DNA of 64,000 nt from Sialis fuliginosa (GCA_961205875.1 OY540820.1:4464001-4528000), one strand, 5' to 3'; shown: positions 22,705 to 34,403, counted from the first letter of the stretch. Notes: generated from the sequence alone by a model not told the origin. Program-made: numbers and translations.

Positions 22705-23551
22705 CCAACATCCTAATAACATGATTCTGCGACGTCGACAGCTTCGAACTTCTTCCTCGTGCTACCGATGCTTGCTCGCCATTCACCATCGAATTATTCG
22801 ATGGTCTTTTCACTGTTAACACACGACTCCGTCTTAACTTAACACCGATAAGTATATAAAGCACTGTAATGACAGTCATTGGCCCGACAAAAATAACAAA
22901 CGTAGATATTGCAAACACATGCTGCATTAACACCCACTTAATAGTACATCTACTTTGAATAATCTCACCGTTCGTTATTTGATCATAAACAACACCAAAC
23001 TGAATAGCTTGAGGTAAAGCTAAACACACTGATAAAATCCATATACCGATAACGAATTTTATCGCCCGTGACAGCTTTGACATTGTGTGTGAAAGAAATG
23101 GAAAACATATAGCTACATATCTTTCTATTGTGAATGCTGTGATGGTAAGTACAGAAGCATTGACTGAGGTTTCTGCAGCAAGTCCTTGAAGGAAGCAGAA
23201 TGTTTCTCCGAAGACGTACACCCATGGTGACCACATGTGAAATACTTCAGGAGGGAGACCGGAGGTTAGCAGGAGAAGATCAGATATCGCAAGGCTGAAT
23301 AGGTAGTAGTTCGTTGCTGTATGCATGCACCTGTTTTTTGATATCACTATGCATGTTGATATATTCCCTATTATTCCTGTGAGGAATATTATCGTGTATA
23401 CGATTGTGACTGGAACAAGGATTGTAAGAGGATCGCGTTGTACGAGGTTTCCGTAGTCTTCTTGGTACAACGAAACGTTGAGGACTGATCCATTTGTCAA
23501 TAGATGACTCTGGTTGGGAAATATTATTTCCGTTTCTGCTTCCAAAGCCAT
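22705..23551 (-). CDS. Pyrokinin/CAPA-type neuropeptide receptor, first coding exon (N terminus to start of TM6)
   Basis: Rhodopsin-class GPCR of the plasma membrane, expected to bind amidated PRXa-type neuropeptides (pyrokinin, CAPA; related to vertebrate neuromedin U receptors). Translation from the ATG at 23551 gives 282 residues plus one base. An N-terminal tail has N-glycosylation sequons at N13, N20 and N25. TM1 is about 43-67 (GN at 62-63), TM2 81-103 (D91), TM3 116-146 with C119 and the ERY motif 143-145, TM4 165-186 (W171), ECL2 with C202, and TM5 209-236 with P224. Family signatures are visible: HTATNYYLFSLAISDLLLL, AAETSVNASVLTITAFTIER and FLSHTMSKLSRAIKF. The exon stops in phase 1 after VIRML at GTAAGT (22704-22699), exactly where family members continue V..VV.AFF.CW into TM6. 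Reading on adds 13 intron-coded residues. TTG upstream (23569) extends the frame but is not a eukaryotic start; ACAAGATGG at 23551 has good initiation context. Pyrokinin and CAPA receptors cannot be separated without TM6-TM7. Confidence 0.95.
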
Positions 23552-23811
23552 CTTGTGTTTTTCATTCAAGTATTTTCTACATGTTATTATTTTTTATGTT
23601 TTACATTCTTCTGGTTCGCTTTAATTTTTAAAGTGACACTAAAGTCTAATGCACAGCATTTTAAAGTTCAATCTAACTTAATTGGTTTTAGTTTCATGTG
23701 TTCGTAATTTGGTTATTTCATATGAATTATTTTGAAGATCATATCTGTGAGTAAATTTAAAATCTTTATTTAGTTAATTTTACTTATTGTTAGTCGATAC
23801 TATAGGTATAC
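23552..23811. other. Upstream flank of the receptor exon
   Basis: Should hold 5' UTR, an upstream non-coding exon junction or promoter of the receptor gene. No TATA box in a convincing position and no clear acceptor was identified. Confidence 0.4.
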
Positions 23812-24140
23812 CAGGGATGGACAAACTATTCTTTGAAAAATTATTTGTTGTACTAATTTTCATGGTTTCCTGTTATCAAAGAATTTCATCGTTGTACGTT
23901 TTCTAATTATTTATATTCGATCTTTAAGAATTTTCAAAATTGCAAAAGAGCGCGCTGGTGACAAACTTTTTTCCGGCTTGATTTACTATTACTGTCACTG
24001 CTTATTACTTATGAACGTAACAAAATATATATTAAAACCTGGGCAAAGAACATATCTATAAATTAAAAAAAAACACACATTAATCGGATACATGGTTCTC
24101 GAGTGATAACGGACAGACAGACAGACAGAGAGACGTTGCG
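23812..24140 (+). mobile_element. hAT left-end relic and an unrelated repeat tail
   Basis: CAGGGATGGACAAACTA at 23812 matches the typical hAT terminus CAGGGGTGGGCAAACTA; no right end. At 24045-24140, AACACACATTAATCGGATAC, TGGTTCTCGAGTGATAACGG and a GACA run match the tail at 56595..56695. Confidence 0.5.
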
Positions 24141-24765
24141 TTTTATAATATGTAAGGATATAAGTATACATATTTCAGTTTTTTAAAAGACGATTTCAAA
24201 ATAAATTAATTTGTTTATTTTCCATAATCTTTTCATAATTTCAATAAAAATAAAATAAAATTGCTTCACTATAATAATGAATGACCTTTACCAATCGATT
24301 TTGTATAAAAATTGATAATTTTTTTGTTAGGATTTTAATGAGCGTGTGACGTAAGTTATATATAAATTATATATACAAATAAAATATAAAAAAACAAGTT
24401 TAAATATAGGTATTTGAATAAATACTTATTTCGCAAGAATGAAAATTCTTCATTTTTTTATTATAATTATACAAAATTTTATTGCGTTTATATTTTACAT
24501 TATTTTCTAATTTTATAAAATAATTTAAAAAAAAATTAACTTTAACCTATTATATTTTTGTGTATCAAGTATTTTATCATTGTTCGTCCCCTTTGGCTAT
24601 TTTAAAAATAATTCCTTTTCATTTATAAATTACCTTTTAGAAGAGAAATTGAATTGGAATAACCTCGACACGTTTTCAAATATGACACATTTTAACATGA
24701 AACTTTAAGTAGTATAGTATACTAATTAATAAATATATTATCCTAATATGTTTAATAAATTTATT
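24141..24765. other. Anonymous AT-rich DNA
   Basis: No gene seen. The last about 50 bp may be the body of the family A copy interrupted at 24774. Confidence 0.4.
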
Positions 24766-24773
24766 ATTTAGTA

Positions 24774-25304
24774 CAGCAGTTCTTAAACTTATGTAGTCTA
24801 GGGACCCCCTTTTGAACAATTATTTCTAAGGGACCCTTTCCCTGCAGGGGTTATTTTAAGAAAATTTTAAAACTGCAAGACCTTATTTTTTGCTCCATAC
24901 TTACAATTTTTGCTTTTCAACTGCAATGACCTTTGTTTTTTGCATTACATTTCTTATATTTTTTGTTTTTACAACTGCAATGACCTTTTTTTATTCTACA
25001 TTTCTTACATTTTTTGCTTTTACAACTTGCAATTACATTTTTCCACACATTTTATTATTTTATTTATTTATTAAATATTGTTTCAATTTTTTGCACTACA
25101 CAAATTTGCTTTTACAACTGCAGAAACAAGCTACTCACTAAAATAACCCTTGCCTCTCTGATAGAAAAACAAAGGTCGTTAGATACTAATTAATTACCGG
25201 TAAATAGAAATGTACAAAGTACATATACATATACTTTAATTTATGCCAATCATGTTTCACGGACCCCCGCAAAAGTTTCGCGGACCCTAGTTTAAGAACC
25301 GCTG
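24774..25304. mobile_element. Non-autonomous hAT element with perfect 8-bp duplication, inserted in a family A copy
   Basis: Starts CAGCAGTTCTTAAACTT and ends AGTTTAAGAACCGCTG. ATTTAGTA is exactly duplicated at 24766-24773 and 25305-25312. The interior has four loose repeats of ACAACTGCAATGACC(T)TTTT at about 24915-25040, which generate a meaningless 83-residue frame. Confidence 0.95.
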
Positions 25305-25352
25305 ATTTAGTAGATTTAATTAAACAAGAGTCCAAGACTGGTGCCAGTACCT
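25305..25352 (+). mobile_element. Family A right end interrupted by the hAT element
   Basis: ATTTAATTAAACAAGAGTCC then AAGACTGGTGCCAGTACCT before TA matches the right end of family A. The rest of this copy, left of the hAT element, is decayed. Confidence 0.8.
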
Positions 25353-25444
25353 TATGTCACATTCTATCTTTTATCCATCCAATTTATCAATGAAATCGAA
25401 ATATTTGTCATTTATAAATAATAAATATACAATATTAACACTGT

Positions 25445-25570
25445 GGATCTTGGCGTCTGGGTCCAAGCCGCGTCAATTTTGTCGTGTTAACGGCCAACGT
25501 TTCATCACACATTACAGTTGACCGATAACATGAGCAAATTGAAATGGCTTACACCCAGAAGACAAGATCC
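25445..25570 (-). repeat. Penelope-like terminal hairpin with a hammerhead-like core
   Basis: Left arm GGATCTTGGCGTCTGGGTCC pairs with ACACCCAGAAGACAAGATCC at the right end. Between them, on the minus strand, lies GTGTGATGAAACGTTGGCC (25510-25492). The same core flanked by the same arms occurs at 32561..32721. GAAACGTTGG next to a self-complementary terminal repeat is characteristic of Penelope-like retroelements, whose terminal repeats carry hammerhead ribozymes. No reverse transcriptase is present. Confidence 0.5.
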
Positions 25571-26235
25571 ATATCCAAATCACCTCAGAAGCCTCAAAAC
25601 GAATATTTAAAGTGTTTATTTTTAGTATTACGCATGAAAAACTCCCCATGGCAGATGTTTTATTTTTTTCAATCACCAGCTATAATTTAAAGGTAACTAA
25701 ATTTAAAATGCCATAAGTGTCAATTTTTTCTAATTCCTGTTTCTATATTTAATTAAATCAATTGCTTATTTTAAATTCAGATCGTAAATTAATTGTTGAA
25801 AGCGTTTTATTTCAGATAAATGAATAAACAAAATAACAAATTTTCAATGTTTTCCCTATTGAACTCTAGTAGGAAGTCATTATTCTCAATGCCGTGTGAC
25901 CAGTATTTATAACTAGTATTTAAAATGAAGTTCAAGGTTCTAATAGTGATGCCTTGCCCAATATGTAACTAATTGTATGATTTCATATTTTAGTATATGT
26001 GTCAATCATAATAAAAAACAGTTCATTGACAAATATCAATAGGTAAGGATATCTGTGTCATATTTACTATCGTCTTTCGATGGCCATTCGTAGAATAGTT
26101 ATGAAACTTAATTCTGAAAGTAGTCAACTTTATGATGGTTTAGAAATAATTAAATTACTAAGATGCTAATATATATCAGCATTTTAATTAAAAACGTAAT
26201 ATATTAATATCAAATATATTAAGGTTGTCTATTTT
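25571..26235. other. Anonymous AT-rich DNA
   Basis: Nothing supportable. Confidence 0.45.
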
Positions 26236-26760
26236 AAGGGTTCCGTTTAGTTTCAAAAAAAATTTGGACCCACCTCCCATAGACTGAAAAGTGTACTCAC
26301 ATATTTTTTTCACTTACTCCAAAAAATGTCAAATGACCTTTTGATTTTAACACTTCAGTCACTTAATTAGTACTTTCAATAAAAATTATAACGAACAATA
26401 TTTTTAGGGTCACTTTGTCGTCCGGATGTCTGTCTTTTTCAGTCAAAGCAAAAAATCTAGCTAGAAACTTGAAATTTTTACTGAACATGTAAAATGATGC
26501 CCTCTAGTAAAATATGTATAAAAAAATTTAAAAAAGAATATTTCAGAAGAGGCGCGAAGGGGCTAAAGCAAAACAAAAAAAATATTTTTTACACTTAAGC
26601 ATGTGGCACGTTAAAATGTATAACCAAACCATTGTAATTTGACCCTTTCTCTTATTTTTTTTTAAATCAAAAAAAAAACTATAAAATTGTATACCAAGAC
26701 GTGTGGAGTGTCAAATGTAGATCTCAATCAGTAGAATTTGCCCAAACAATTATGTATATA
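26236..26760 (-). mobile_element. Family C copy, reverse orientation, rearranged
   Basis: AAGGGTTCCG at 26239 and TTTTTAGGGTCACTTTGTCG at 26400 are the reverse of the family's right end. Continuing phrases (TTTTTACTGAACATGTAAAA, GCATGTGGCACGTTAAAATG) match 46640-46830 in reverse. Confidence 0.75.
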
Positions 26761-27080
26761 CTTCCCTACATGTAAATAAAATAAAAAATTCAAATAGTTA
26801 AATGCAGAAATAACATAATACTCTTTATACGCGGGAATAAAAATAATTATATACACTACAACAAAAAACGTTAATTACATACATCTCTGTATGTATAAAG
26901 ATATGTGAAAATAGTACCTACTTAATTTTTTAATTACAGTTTCCTTAATTGGGTTTTGACAATAAATTGCCGAAACATAATTATTTTTTAAAATTTAATG
27001 CACGGTACTAGATATCTAAATATTTAAATAAATATCGCAAAGATTTCATAAAGGCTTTAAAAAGAAAAACCTTTTAGGTA

Positions 27081-27612
27081 AGGTACTGGCACCAGTTATG
27101 GCCGCTATTAGGTTTACTGTTTTTGTGACTGATGGGTTTCTTTTTTGTAATTCTCATGAATCTTTATTTAATCAATTTAATTATCAAAATCCGCAAATAC
27201 AGTTTGTTTTTTAAATTATACCCTTTTATTTTGTTTATGTTTTTCCAGTAATGGATAAAGTAAAACCAGTAATGAGCACGCAGTGATGGACACTTTCTAA
27301 TTATTACAAAATGATAATTACTACGACACTAAAGATATAAAAGAAAGAATCGTCAAATTTGAAATCATGTAAAGCTGTTGCTATGATAATATAATAATAC
27401 ATAAATAAATTATACTAATAATTAGTTTAAATGTCCACCATTTTAACAACTATTGACCGATTGTCATCAAATCACGCTGTAAGACAGTTAAATGTATATA
27501 GATTAATATTCATAAATGGTAGTAATAAAATATCAACAAATATTTCTTATTTAGTACATTTAATTAAAAATAGTCATTTCTGGGGTCATATCCAAAACTG
27601 GTACCAGTACCT
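27081..27612 (+). mobile_element. Family A copy, full length (532 bp)
   Basis: AGGTACTGGCACCAGT after TA, and ACTGGTACCAGTACCT before TA. Internal landmarks of the family: GTTATGGCCGCTAT, AGTAATGAGCACGCAGTGAT, GACCGATTGTCATCAAATCA. The non-autonomous element encodes nothing; a 64-residue frame at 27431..27625 is a repeat frame. Confidence 0.92.
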
Positions 27613-27614
27613 TA

Positions 27615-29113
27615 TATGTTCTTAAAAATAAACATAGAACGAATTAAATCTTAAATAGACGTTTTTACGGTAACATTCATTAGATATTTTTTTAAACGCG
27701 TATTATTTGGAAACTTTCATAAAAATATAAATTTTTTAAAGCAATTAATTTTCTGTAAAAAAATAAATAATATGCTAACGAAAGAATTTTTTTGTAAACT
27801 ATAGCGCTCGACGCGCAAAAAGAAACATAGTTCTATTTGATTTACAATAAGCAGCCAGCCTTTCCAAAAAAAATTCGGAATTTTCAGTTCATAATCTATA
27901 AACTTATATGTGTACATTTTTTTTTTTTATTCAACAATTACACTTGCAAACTTTATGAATAAAACGTAAAATTATATTAAATATTTCAAATTGTTTTTGA
28001 GAATAGGTACTTTTTTTAATTTTAATTTGTTTATTTTCATAACTGTTTGTATGTATCGATTTCAAACAAAATATTCTTCTATCAATATAAAAATACACTT
28101 GTATTATAACTATTCAAAATTTTAGGGGTAAAAAATAGTTACACAATAAATAGTATTTATTAGATTTTTAAAATTATATAAATAAAATAAAATTACATAA
28201 ATACAACATTTATGAAGCCGCGGCCGTTAGTTTATCATAAATAAATAAAAATATGACGATTAAGCCCTTTGTAAAAAACTAAAAAAGAAGTTGAAATTCC
28301 ATTTTATAACTTCAGGAGTTTTTTAAATTATTTTAATTTTTTTGATACATACATGAAATTTACTGTGTATAATAAATTATAGTAATCATGAAAAAAACGG
28401 AATTACACGTTTTGAAGGTCCATGTATGACCAATATGACCATTATCTCAATGGCGTATCTATGTATGTCTGTCTGTCTAACATGGAGTTTTATATTTAAA
28501 GTTCTTATATATTGTACACATCTAGATGTGCACAACTTATTTTTAAAAACTATGTTTACTCTTGTTCTGGAAAATATTATTTCTTTAATTTATGTTTTAT
28601 ACATTAAAAAATTATTTATAATATAAGTTTTAGAGAACGTTTTTTTCTATAGTTAATAATTTTTGGTTTCTGTTTTTTTTTTTAATATAATATTATTTAT
28701 TTGTAATTTACTGTATAGAATATATTTGTTACAAATGTACAAAAAAAACTAGATAATAAAATAAGCATTTAATTTATTCTGTATAATGAAGTAGGTATAT
28801 AAAATTCTTCATCTGGCCAAAGTAGAATTTTTTTAGTTATTTACAAAATTTTAGCTTACGAAATTACTTAAGAAATACCTTGATTAATTTTAATATTAAA
28901 CAACAAGGTTAATTTTTTTAAATGAATCATACTCTTAAATAGGAATTCCATTAACAAAAAGCACAACACTTTTATTAACACGTACACTTCTTAACAACAA
29001 CAATAGTTAACACATAGTTAAAACGAAATACCAATTAACAACAAAAACACGTTATTTTTAAACACTCACTGCACAGATATCAGCTTCAAACTGACACTGT
29101 TGTAAAAAACAAT
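27615..29113. other. Anonymous AT-rich DNA
   Basis: No gene; 28210-28230 (GAAGCCGCGGCCGTTAG) may be a decayed Helitron tail. 28941-29060 is rich in AACAACA-type runs. Confidence 0.45.
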
Positions 29114-29233
29114 CTATATACAAAAAAAGTAGAGAACAACTTTTGCTCTCTCCGAAGTGATTCTTGATGTAGCTATCGATGTGGTAATTACCGCGAAACT
29201 AACTGCTTTCAACAAATCTGATGGCTCGAGAAT
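29114..29233 (-). CDS. Candidate terminal coding exon of an unidentified gene
   Basis: On the minus strand a polypyrimidine tract and CAG (29236-29234) precede a 120-bp open frame beginning ILEPSDLLKAVSFAVITTSI and continuing ATSRITSERAKVVLYFFCI to a TAG at 29116-29114. Only this one of the six frames stays open across the segment, and its composition is less AT-biased than the flanks. These points suggest a real last exon. The protein is not recognised. It lies on the receptor's strand but about 5.6 kb upstream of the receptor's first coding exon, so it would belong to a different gene coming from higher coordinates. It could equally be a non-coding exon or chance. Confidence 0.3.
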   Translation of the reverse strand: MLEPSDLLKAVSFAVITTSIATSRITSERAKVVLYFFCI

Positions 29234-29239
29234 CTGAAA

Positions 29240-30199
29240 AAAAGGGAAACTGTTAGTATATGTAATTGAAACACAACGTTAGAAAGAGAGGAAGCTATGC
29301 TATGTATCATAAGGCTGTTGTTTCACTATTAATAAAGTATAGAACGTATTTACTTGTTGGGTTTTTAAATGTAAATACATATTTTATATGTTGATATTAC
29401 TCAATATGATGATTGATTAACTATCTAGGTATTGAGTTGTGCATGCCCAAGTACAAAAATATACTTTTAAATAAAGTATGACTAAATCATCGAAGATGAA
29501 AGGCCAAAAAAATGCAAGTACATCGCCAAAAAAATTGATTTAATTACATACAAATAAAATTACTTTTTACAAAAAGTACTTAATTAAGTACATTTCTAAG
29601 TAAAAGTATAATTCATTTTCAATGTGTCCAAGTATTTGTACTTAAATAGTTTTTCTTAAGTATTTAAGTACCTACTTAAAAATTGTTTTAAAAAATAGTA
29701 CTTAAATACATTTAAAAAATTATTAAGTAAATTTCTGTACATTTTCAATAAATATAATAATTTATGTGTTAAAGTGTTTGGTAAATTATTTAAGTGCAAG
29801 TGCAACTGCTCCCAAAAGTTCACTCTTAGCTCTGTCAATGTTTCTGAAACTAATTGTAAGCATTTAAAAATATGTTTAAAATAAAAGTTGTTTAGTTTTT
29901 AAGGGGGGAACAAAATGGTAGTATTGTTTTCAAGGTGATTTTTTTTAAAAGGAAACTTACATGTTTTCTTGTTAATATTAATTATTTATTATTATTTTTT
30001 TGCGCATTTCTCTAAAATCGACCGTTTTCTTTCTTTTATTTGAAATAAGTGTAAAAAAAGAATATCCCAATAAAAATTAAAGTCAAATATTTAAAAAAAA
30101 AATATACATAATATAAAAATCCAACTTGTTCATTTTGTCTTCGTCATTTATAATGCTCTCTCTCTCTCTCATTCTTACAGTTAGCTACATTCAAGAGTG
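29240..30199. other. Anonymous AT-rich DNA
   Basis: No gene. 29640-29730 repeats the word AAGTACTTAAATA-like phrases. A (TC)n tract at 30155-30170 precedes TTACAG, which imitates a splice acceptor. Confidence 0.45.
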
Positions 30200-30281
30200 G
30201 CGAATCAAATTGAGGACACGTGGATTACCTTATATATCAGTAATCTTGCCCAGGGCGCCAGACTTGCTAAGGCCGGCTCTG
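30200..30281 (+). mobile_element. hAT right-end relic
   Basis: GGGCGCCAGACTTGCTAAGG then CCGGCTCTG resembles the right terminus of a CAGGGCCGGCCC-type hAT element. Two overlapping frames here (67 and 74 residues) are attributed to this relic. Confidence 0.45.
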
Positions 30282-30520
30282 CACAGAGACACACGCACAG
30301 CCGTCATGCGGAAATTAACTTTTCTTTAAGTTTTGAAATTAGTACATTCAGAATCTGCTCTTATCTCAGGCACGATTTTTTGACGGTATTACAATACTTC
30401 CATTTTAAATGTTTTACGTGAAGATACTGAGACGAGACAGTCAGTATTAAACTTTGAAATCAGCGCATTCCTAGTCAATAATTAATTTGAACATATGTTC
30501 TTCCATTTATACAGTATACC

Positions 30521-30912
30521 CAGAGACGTATTTACCATGGGGCCATGGGGGTCACAAAAAATGAGTAGCAAGACTAAAAAAAAAAAGGTCTTCAAGTTTT
30601 TATTTCACTATATTACAATCTTTTTTTATATTATAAAATTTGAAATTTCAATTAATGTGACTAAAAAAAAAAGAAAAAAGGTCATCAGTTTTTTATGTGG
30701 TTTATATTTTCCATTATTTATATAAACTTCTCACTTTTCAGTCCATATAGGAATTTTGACTGTTAAAAATATATTATATTTTCCCTTGGTGCAGGGGCGC
30801 AAATTTTTTTTGACAAGGGCGACAATTTTTTTGCCCAGAACGGCAATATTTTTTTACCCAGGGCGGCATTTTTTTTTGGCCTAGGGCGGCACTTAACGTA
30901 AATACGCCACTA
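30521..30912. mobile_element. Non-autonomous hAT element, sister of 13148..13600
   Basis: Starts CAGAGACGTATTTACCATGG and ends AACGTAAATACGCCACTA. Flanks AGTATACC (30513-30520) and AGTGTACC (30913-30920) form an 8-bp duplication with one mismatch. It has a large internal deletion relative to its sister and a poly-C tract after the right end. Confidence 0.85.
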
Positions 30913-30920
30913 AGTGTACC

Positions 30921-31117
30921 TGCCCCCCCCCCCCTCCCCCGCAATGGCAATTCCCCCAACCTTCAACGATGTGCATATATATATGTATATTATTGTATAT
31001 GATGTGATACTGTTACATTCATGATTATACTTGACTTGTTCAACAAGTTCTTAAAATGTGTTTATAAATTCGCATATGTGTGTACATATGTGTATGTACA
31101 TAAATTAAGCAAGTGTA
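30921..31117. other. Short anonymous stretch
   Basis: Poly-C tract, then TATG/ATATG runs. Confidence 0.4.
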
Positions 31118-31119
31118 TA

Positions 31120-31773
31120 CAGGTGTCTCAATAGTCTGCAACCGGTCAAATATTAATTCTGGTGGAAATAATGTGTACAAAAGTTCCAAGTTTTAAGAAA
31201 AATTAAATGATCATATTTATTATATTTATGTTAATTTTTATACCGGTATCTAAAATGATAAAAACAAGTAACTTTGTCTGAAATTTTTTTTTACTCGGCT
31301 TAAAATAACTGAACATTTTGGATTTGTAAGGATTTTTTACTCGAAAAACATGCGGAAAAAAGGAAAAAAGGATAAAAAATATTTATTTTACACACGATTT
31401 TGATGATTTTGAAATGAGACTGTCCTCAAGCCAAACCCAACCATCCGACCAAGTGTTTCATGAGTTATGCGTGGGGACAGACATACACACTGAAGGACAG
31501 GCAGACAGACTGACACGGAACGAAAAGTGTTCGTCTTGAAGTGAAACGGAAAGATCAATTTAAAATTTTGAAATCGGAGAACATTTTTTTTGTCTCACTC
31601 TAAAACGATTACAAAGCTTCTCGTATCTTTGATATTGCGAGGAAGCAAAACAATTTGACTAGGCTTTTCAAGGTCAAATAAATATGGTCATTTAATACAT
31701 TTTTTAAACCCTGAAACATTTTTACCAAAAACTTTTAAGATATTTAACCGTTTTCATACTTTTGGGGCACCTG
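31120..31773. mobile_element. TA-flanked element with CAGGTGTCTC / GGGGCACCTG ends, holding a family B fragment
   Basis: CAGGTGTCTCAATAGTCTGC after TA at the left; CTTTTGGGGCACCTG before TA at the right. The interior is interrupted by a family B right half (31372..31647). Confidence 0.7.
31372..31647 (+). mobile_element. Family B copy 4, right half, nested
   Basis: CACGATTTTGATGATTTTGA through GGACAGACATACACAC to TATTGCGAGGAAGCA. The left half is absent, so this is a truncated or recombined copy inside the TA-flanked element. Confidence 0.8.
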
Positions 31774-31775
31774 TA

Positions 31776-32560
31776 TAATACTGTATATTAAATATTATAA
31801 ATTGAAACTTATAATCATGATATTCGCTAGTCAGTTTAGTTAAAAGGGAGGTGAAGGTCACGGGATATGAACTACGAATGTTTATATTTAAATACAATAA
31901 GGAAAAAAGTGAGAGTATATAATTTTTTCAACTGTTTTTTCAACCTTTATTCACATTGTTTTGTGTTTTTTTTTTTTGACATTAGAAATAAAAAAAGATG
32001 AGTATATTTCGTAAATAAAATATGAAATGATATTCATGCTTGGAGTGTTTCGAAAATTATATAAATTTTCATATCATAAATTATTCATAATAAGACTTTT
32101 TGCAATAACATTTATATTTAAAAGCATCTATTTATAATACCGTTAAATAAGATATGAATTTAAAGATAAGAATCTCGATTTGATTTTTTTTAAATGTCTA
32201 TACCAACATTATTGCAAAATTGTCAACATTACCCAAAAGAAATATTTAAATTGTTTTTATTGATTTTTTAATATTATTTTATTGGGTGCATGGTCGGTAA
32301 ATGCGGTAACTATATAGGGTACTTTTATAGTTATTGCATTTACCTATCTATACACACAGGTAAAAATTGTATTATTAATTTTTTATGAAACATTTTTATA
32401 AAAACAGAAAGGCAAATTAAAAAAAAATCTTCAAAAATTCTTGCTAGGATAATTTTTTTAAATTAATACTTTTCGGGTAAAAAATAATTGAATATCCAGA
32501 AAATTATGTTTGTTTTGGTTCATTTCATGATAAATTGACATTTTTATCATCCTGAAGATA
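31776..32560. other. Anonymous AT-rich DNA
   Basis: No gene or repeat boundaries identified. Confidence 0.45.
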
Positions 32561-32721
32561 GGATCTCGGCTTCTGGGTGTAAACCACGTCGATTTGGTCG
32601 TGTTATCGGCCTAAAAGTGCACTTTTAGAAGAGCCCTGAATTAGTCCACTGTAATGTGTGACGAAACGTTGGCCGATAACACGACCAAATCGACGCGGCT
32701 TACACCCAGAAGCTAAGAACC
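32561..32721 (+). repeat. Penelope-like terminal hairpin with hammerhead-like core, copy 2
   Basis: Left arm (GGATCTCGGCTTCTGGGTGT to GTCGTGTTATCGGCC) pairs with the right arm (GGCCGATAACACGACCAAAT to ACACCCAGAAGC). The loop contains CTGAATTAGTC, CACTGTAAT and GTGTGACGAAACGTTGGCC (32656-32674). GTC/GAC could form a hammerhead stem II between CTGA and GAAAC, though the CTGATGA box is imperfect. A third fragment of the arm is at 61517..61552. Confidence 0.5.
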
Positions 32722-32912
32722 ATATCAAGAGCATCGCAGAAGATCATGAAGATAGGTTAGGTATAGATAATACAGATTTCTGTTATGATGGTCGTTAAAA
32801 TAGGTTTTTAATTTTGCATTTGCACACTAAATGTCACTACGCCAAAGAAGTACAACTTCTAATGCGCACACACCCACTTTTTTTAATTGTATTTTTATTA
32901 TTACGGACATGC
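32722..32912. other. Short anonymous spacer
   Basis: Nothing recognised between the hairpin and the TTAA element. Confidence 0.4.
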
Positions 32913-34403
32913 TTAAGGATGTATGGTACGTACAGTCTGGGTCAAAAATAATGTAAATCTAGATGCAATGAACGATCAAAATCAAATTATAAATTATTCA
33001 CTATAAATGCTTATAAGAAAGTCAAATTGGTTTATCTACTATATATAACGAAGTGTCCTCACTCACTCACTCACTCACTGATAATCATTTTTTTGACCAT
33101 TTCCACTCATCGGAGAAACTTGAAATTTGGTATATACATTCCTTGGGGGTAAAAAATAACAACTAGTGGGCCTTTTTTGAAAAAGTTTATAAATGGGGTA
33201 ACAAGGGGCCCCCAAATTTTCAAAAAAAAAGTTAGAATTTTTTTATTATTTTTTTTATATTCCTTGGGCGATATAATGTAAGGTTCAAATTTCAGATTTA
33301 AAAAAAAAGAAAAAAAAAGGAAAAAAAAAGTTTTGATGTAAAAAAGTATCAAAACGAAAACCGATATTAGATTTTTTTAATTTTTTTCAAATACTTTGGT
33401 TAATTGACAACCATAAACCCGTGTCTGATTTTTGAAAAAGATATGTTAAAGAGGAGAAAATAAACAAAATACGTTTACATATAATGCGCTTTAAGCATTT
33501 ACTAAATTAATTGCAAATGTCGTAACTATGGATACATTATATTTTATTGATTATTTTAAAAAAATTTAAATGTCAGTGGCCATTTAAAATTTTGAAGTGA
33601 ACAATAAAATATAACAAAAAAGAAATATAAAGAACATAACGAATGAAAAAATATGCACAACTCTAATGTAATATATAATTAAAATTTTCATAAATAAATT
33701 TGACAAAAAAATTGAAGACAAACAATTACAGCATTCGGACACAATTCGACCAACATTCGGCGATAGATATGTGTTCCCGGTACAAATAAAAATTAAGTAT
33801 ATAATGACATTTTTTTAATCTTAAGTCATTGAATTATCAATATTTTTACTTTCATAGGTATAGGTATTTTATTATATTTATTTGTAATCATAAATATCAG
33901 AAGAATTTATATAATTTCAAATTAACATTGTAATTTTAAATGATATTATTTTAATTGTTGTTTGAAACTGTATATCTGTCATCTTTACCCAATGTATTCA
34001 TACTAACCTAAAATGTACATTTACAAAATTAAAACAAGATGTTGATTTATTGCAAATTGTTACGAAAGCTTCATTCAATTGACAAGACCTATATTTGATT
34101 GTAATTAATTAATTAATTGTACAAAGGGTGTACGAGTATCTACAAGAGCTAATAATGTATTTATATAGACACATTGATGAATTTTTTAAAGACACGAGCA
34201 GAAAAACCAAAAATGAAATTATTTTTAATATTCATAAAATGTTCAAATCATGTAAGTACATGATGTAATACAATACATGTACCAGAAGTCATAAAATAAT
34301 TTTTTGTCGTTGTCATATCAGAAACAAATGTCATAATATGTATTTAGTATGCAATATATATTTTCATACGACAAGAGTTGAAAACGCATCGTAAACAAAT
34401 ATA

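Noticed and set aside
22983-23234. 83-residue minus frame inside the receptor exon
   Set aside because: Out-of-frame shadow of the receptor.
23567-23569. TTG as receptor start, adding six residues
   Set aside because: Not a normal eukaryotic start; the ATG at 23551 has better context.
24890-25141. 83-residue frame of Phe/Thr-rich repeats
   Set aside because: Low-complexity repeats inside a hAT element with exact target duplication; no coding role expected.
30155-30329. Exon after a (TC)n tract and TTACAG acceptor
   Set aside because: The frame continues into a hAT right-end relic; the acceptor is a by-product of the dinucleotide run.
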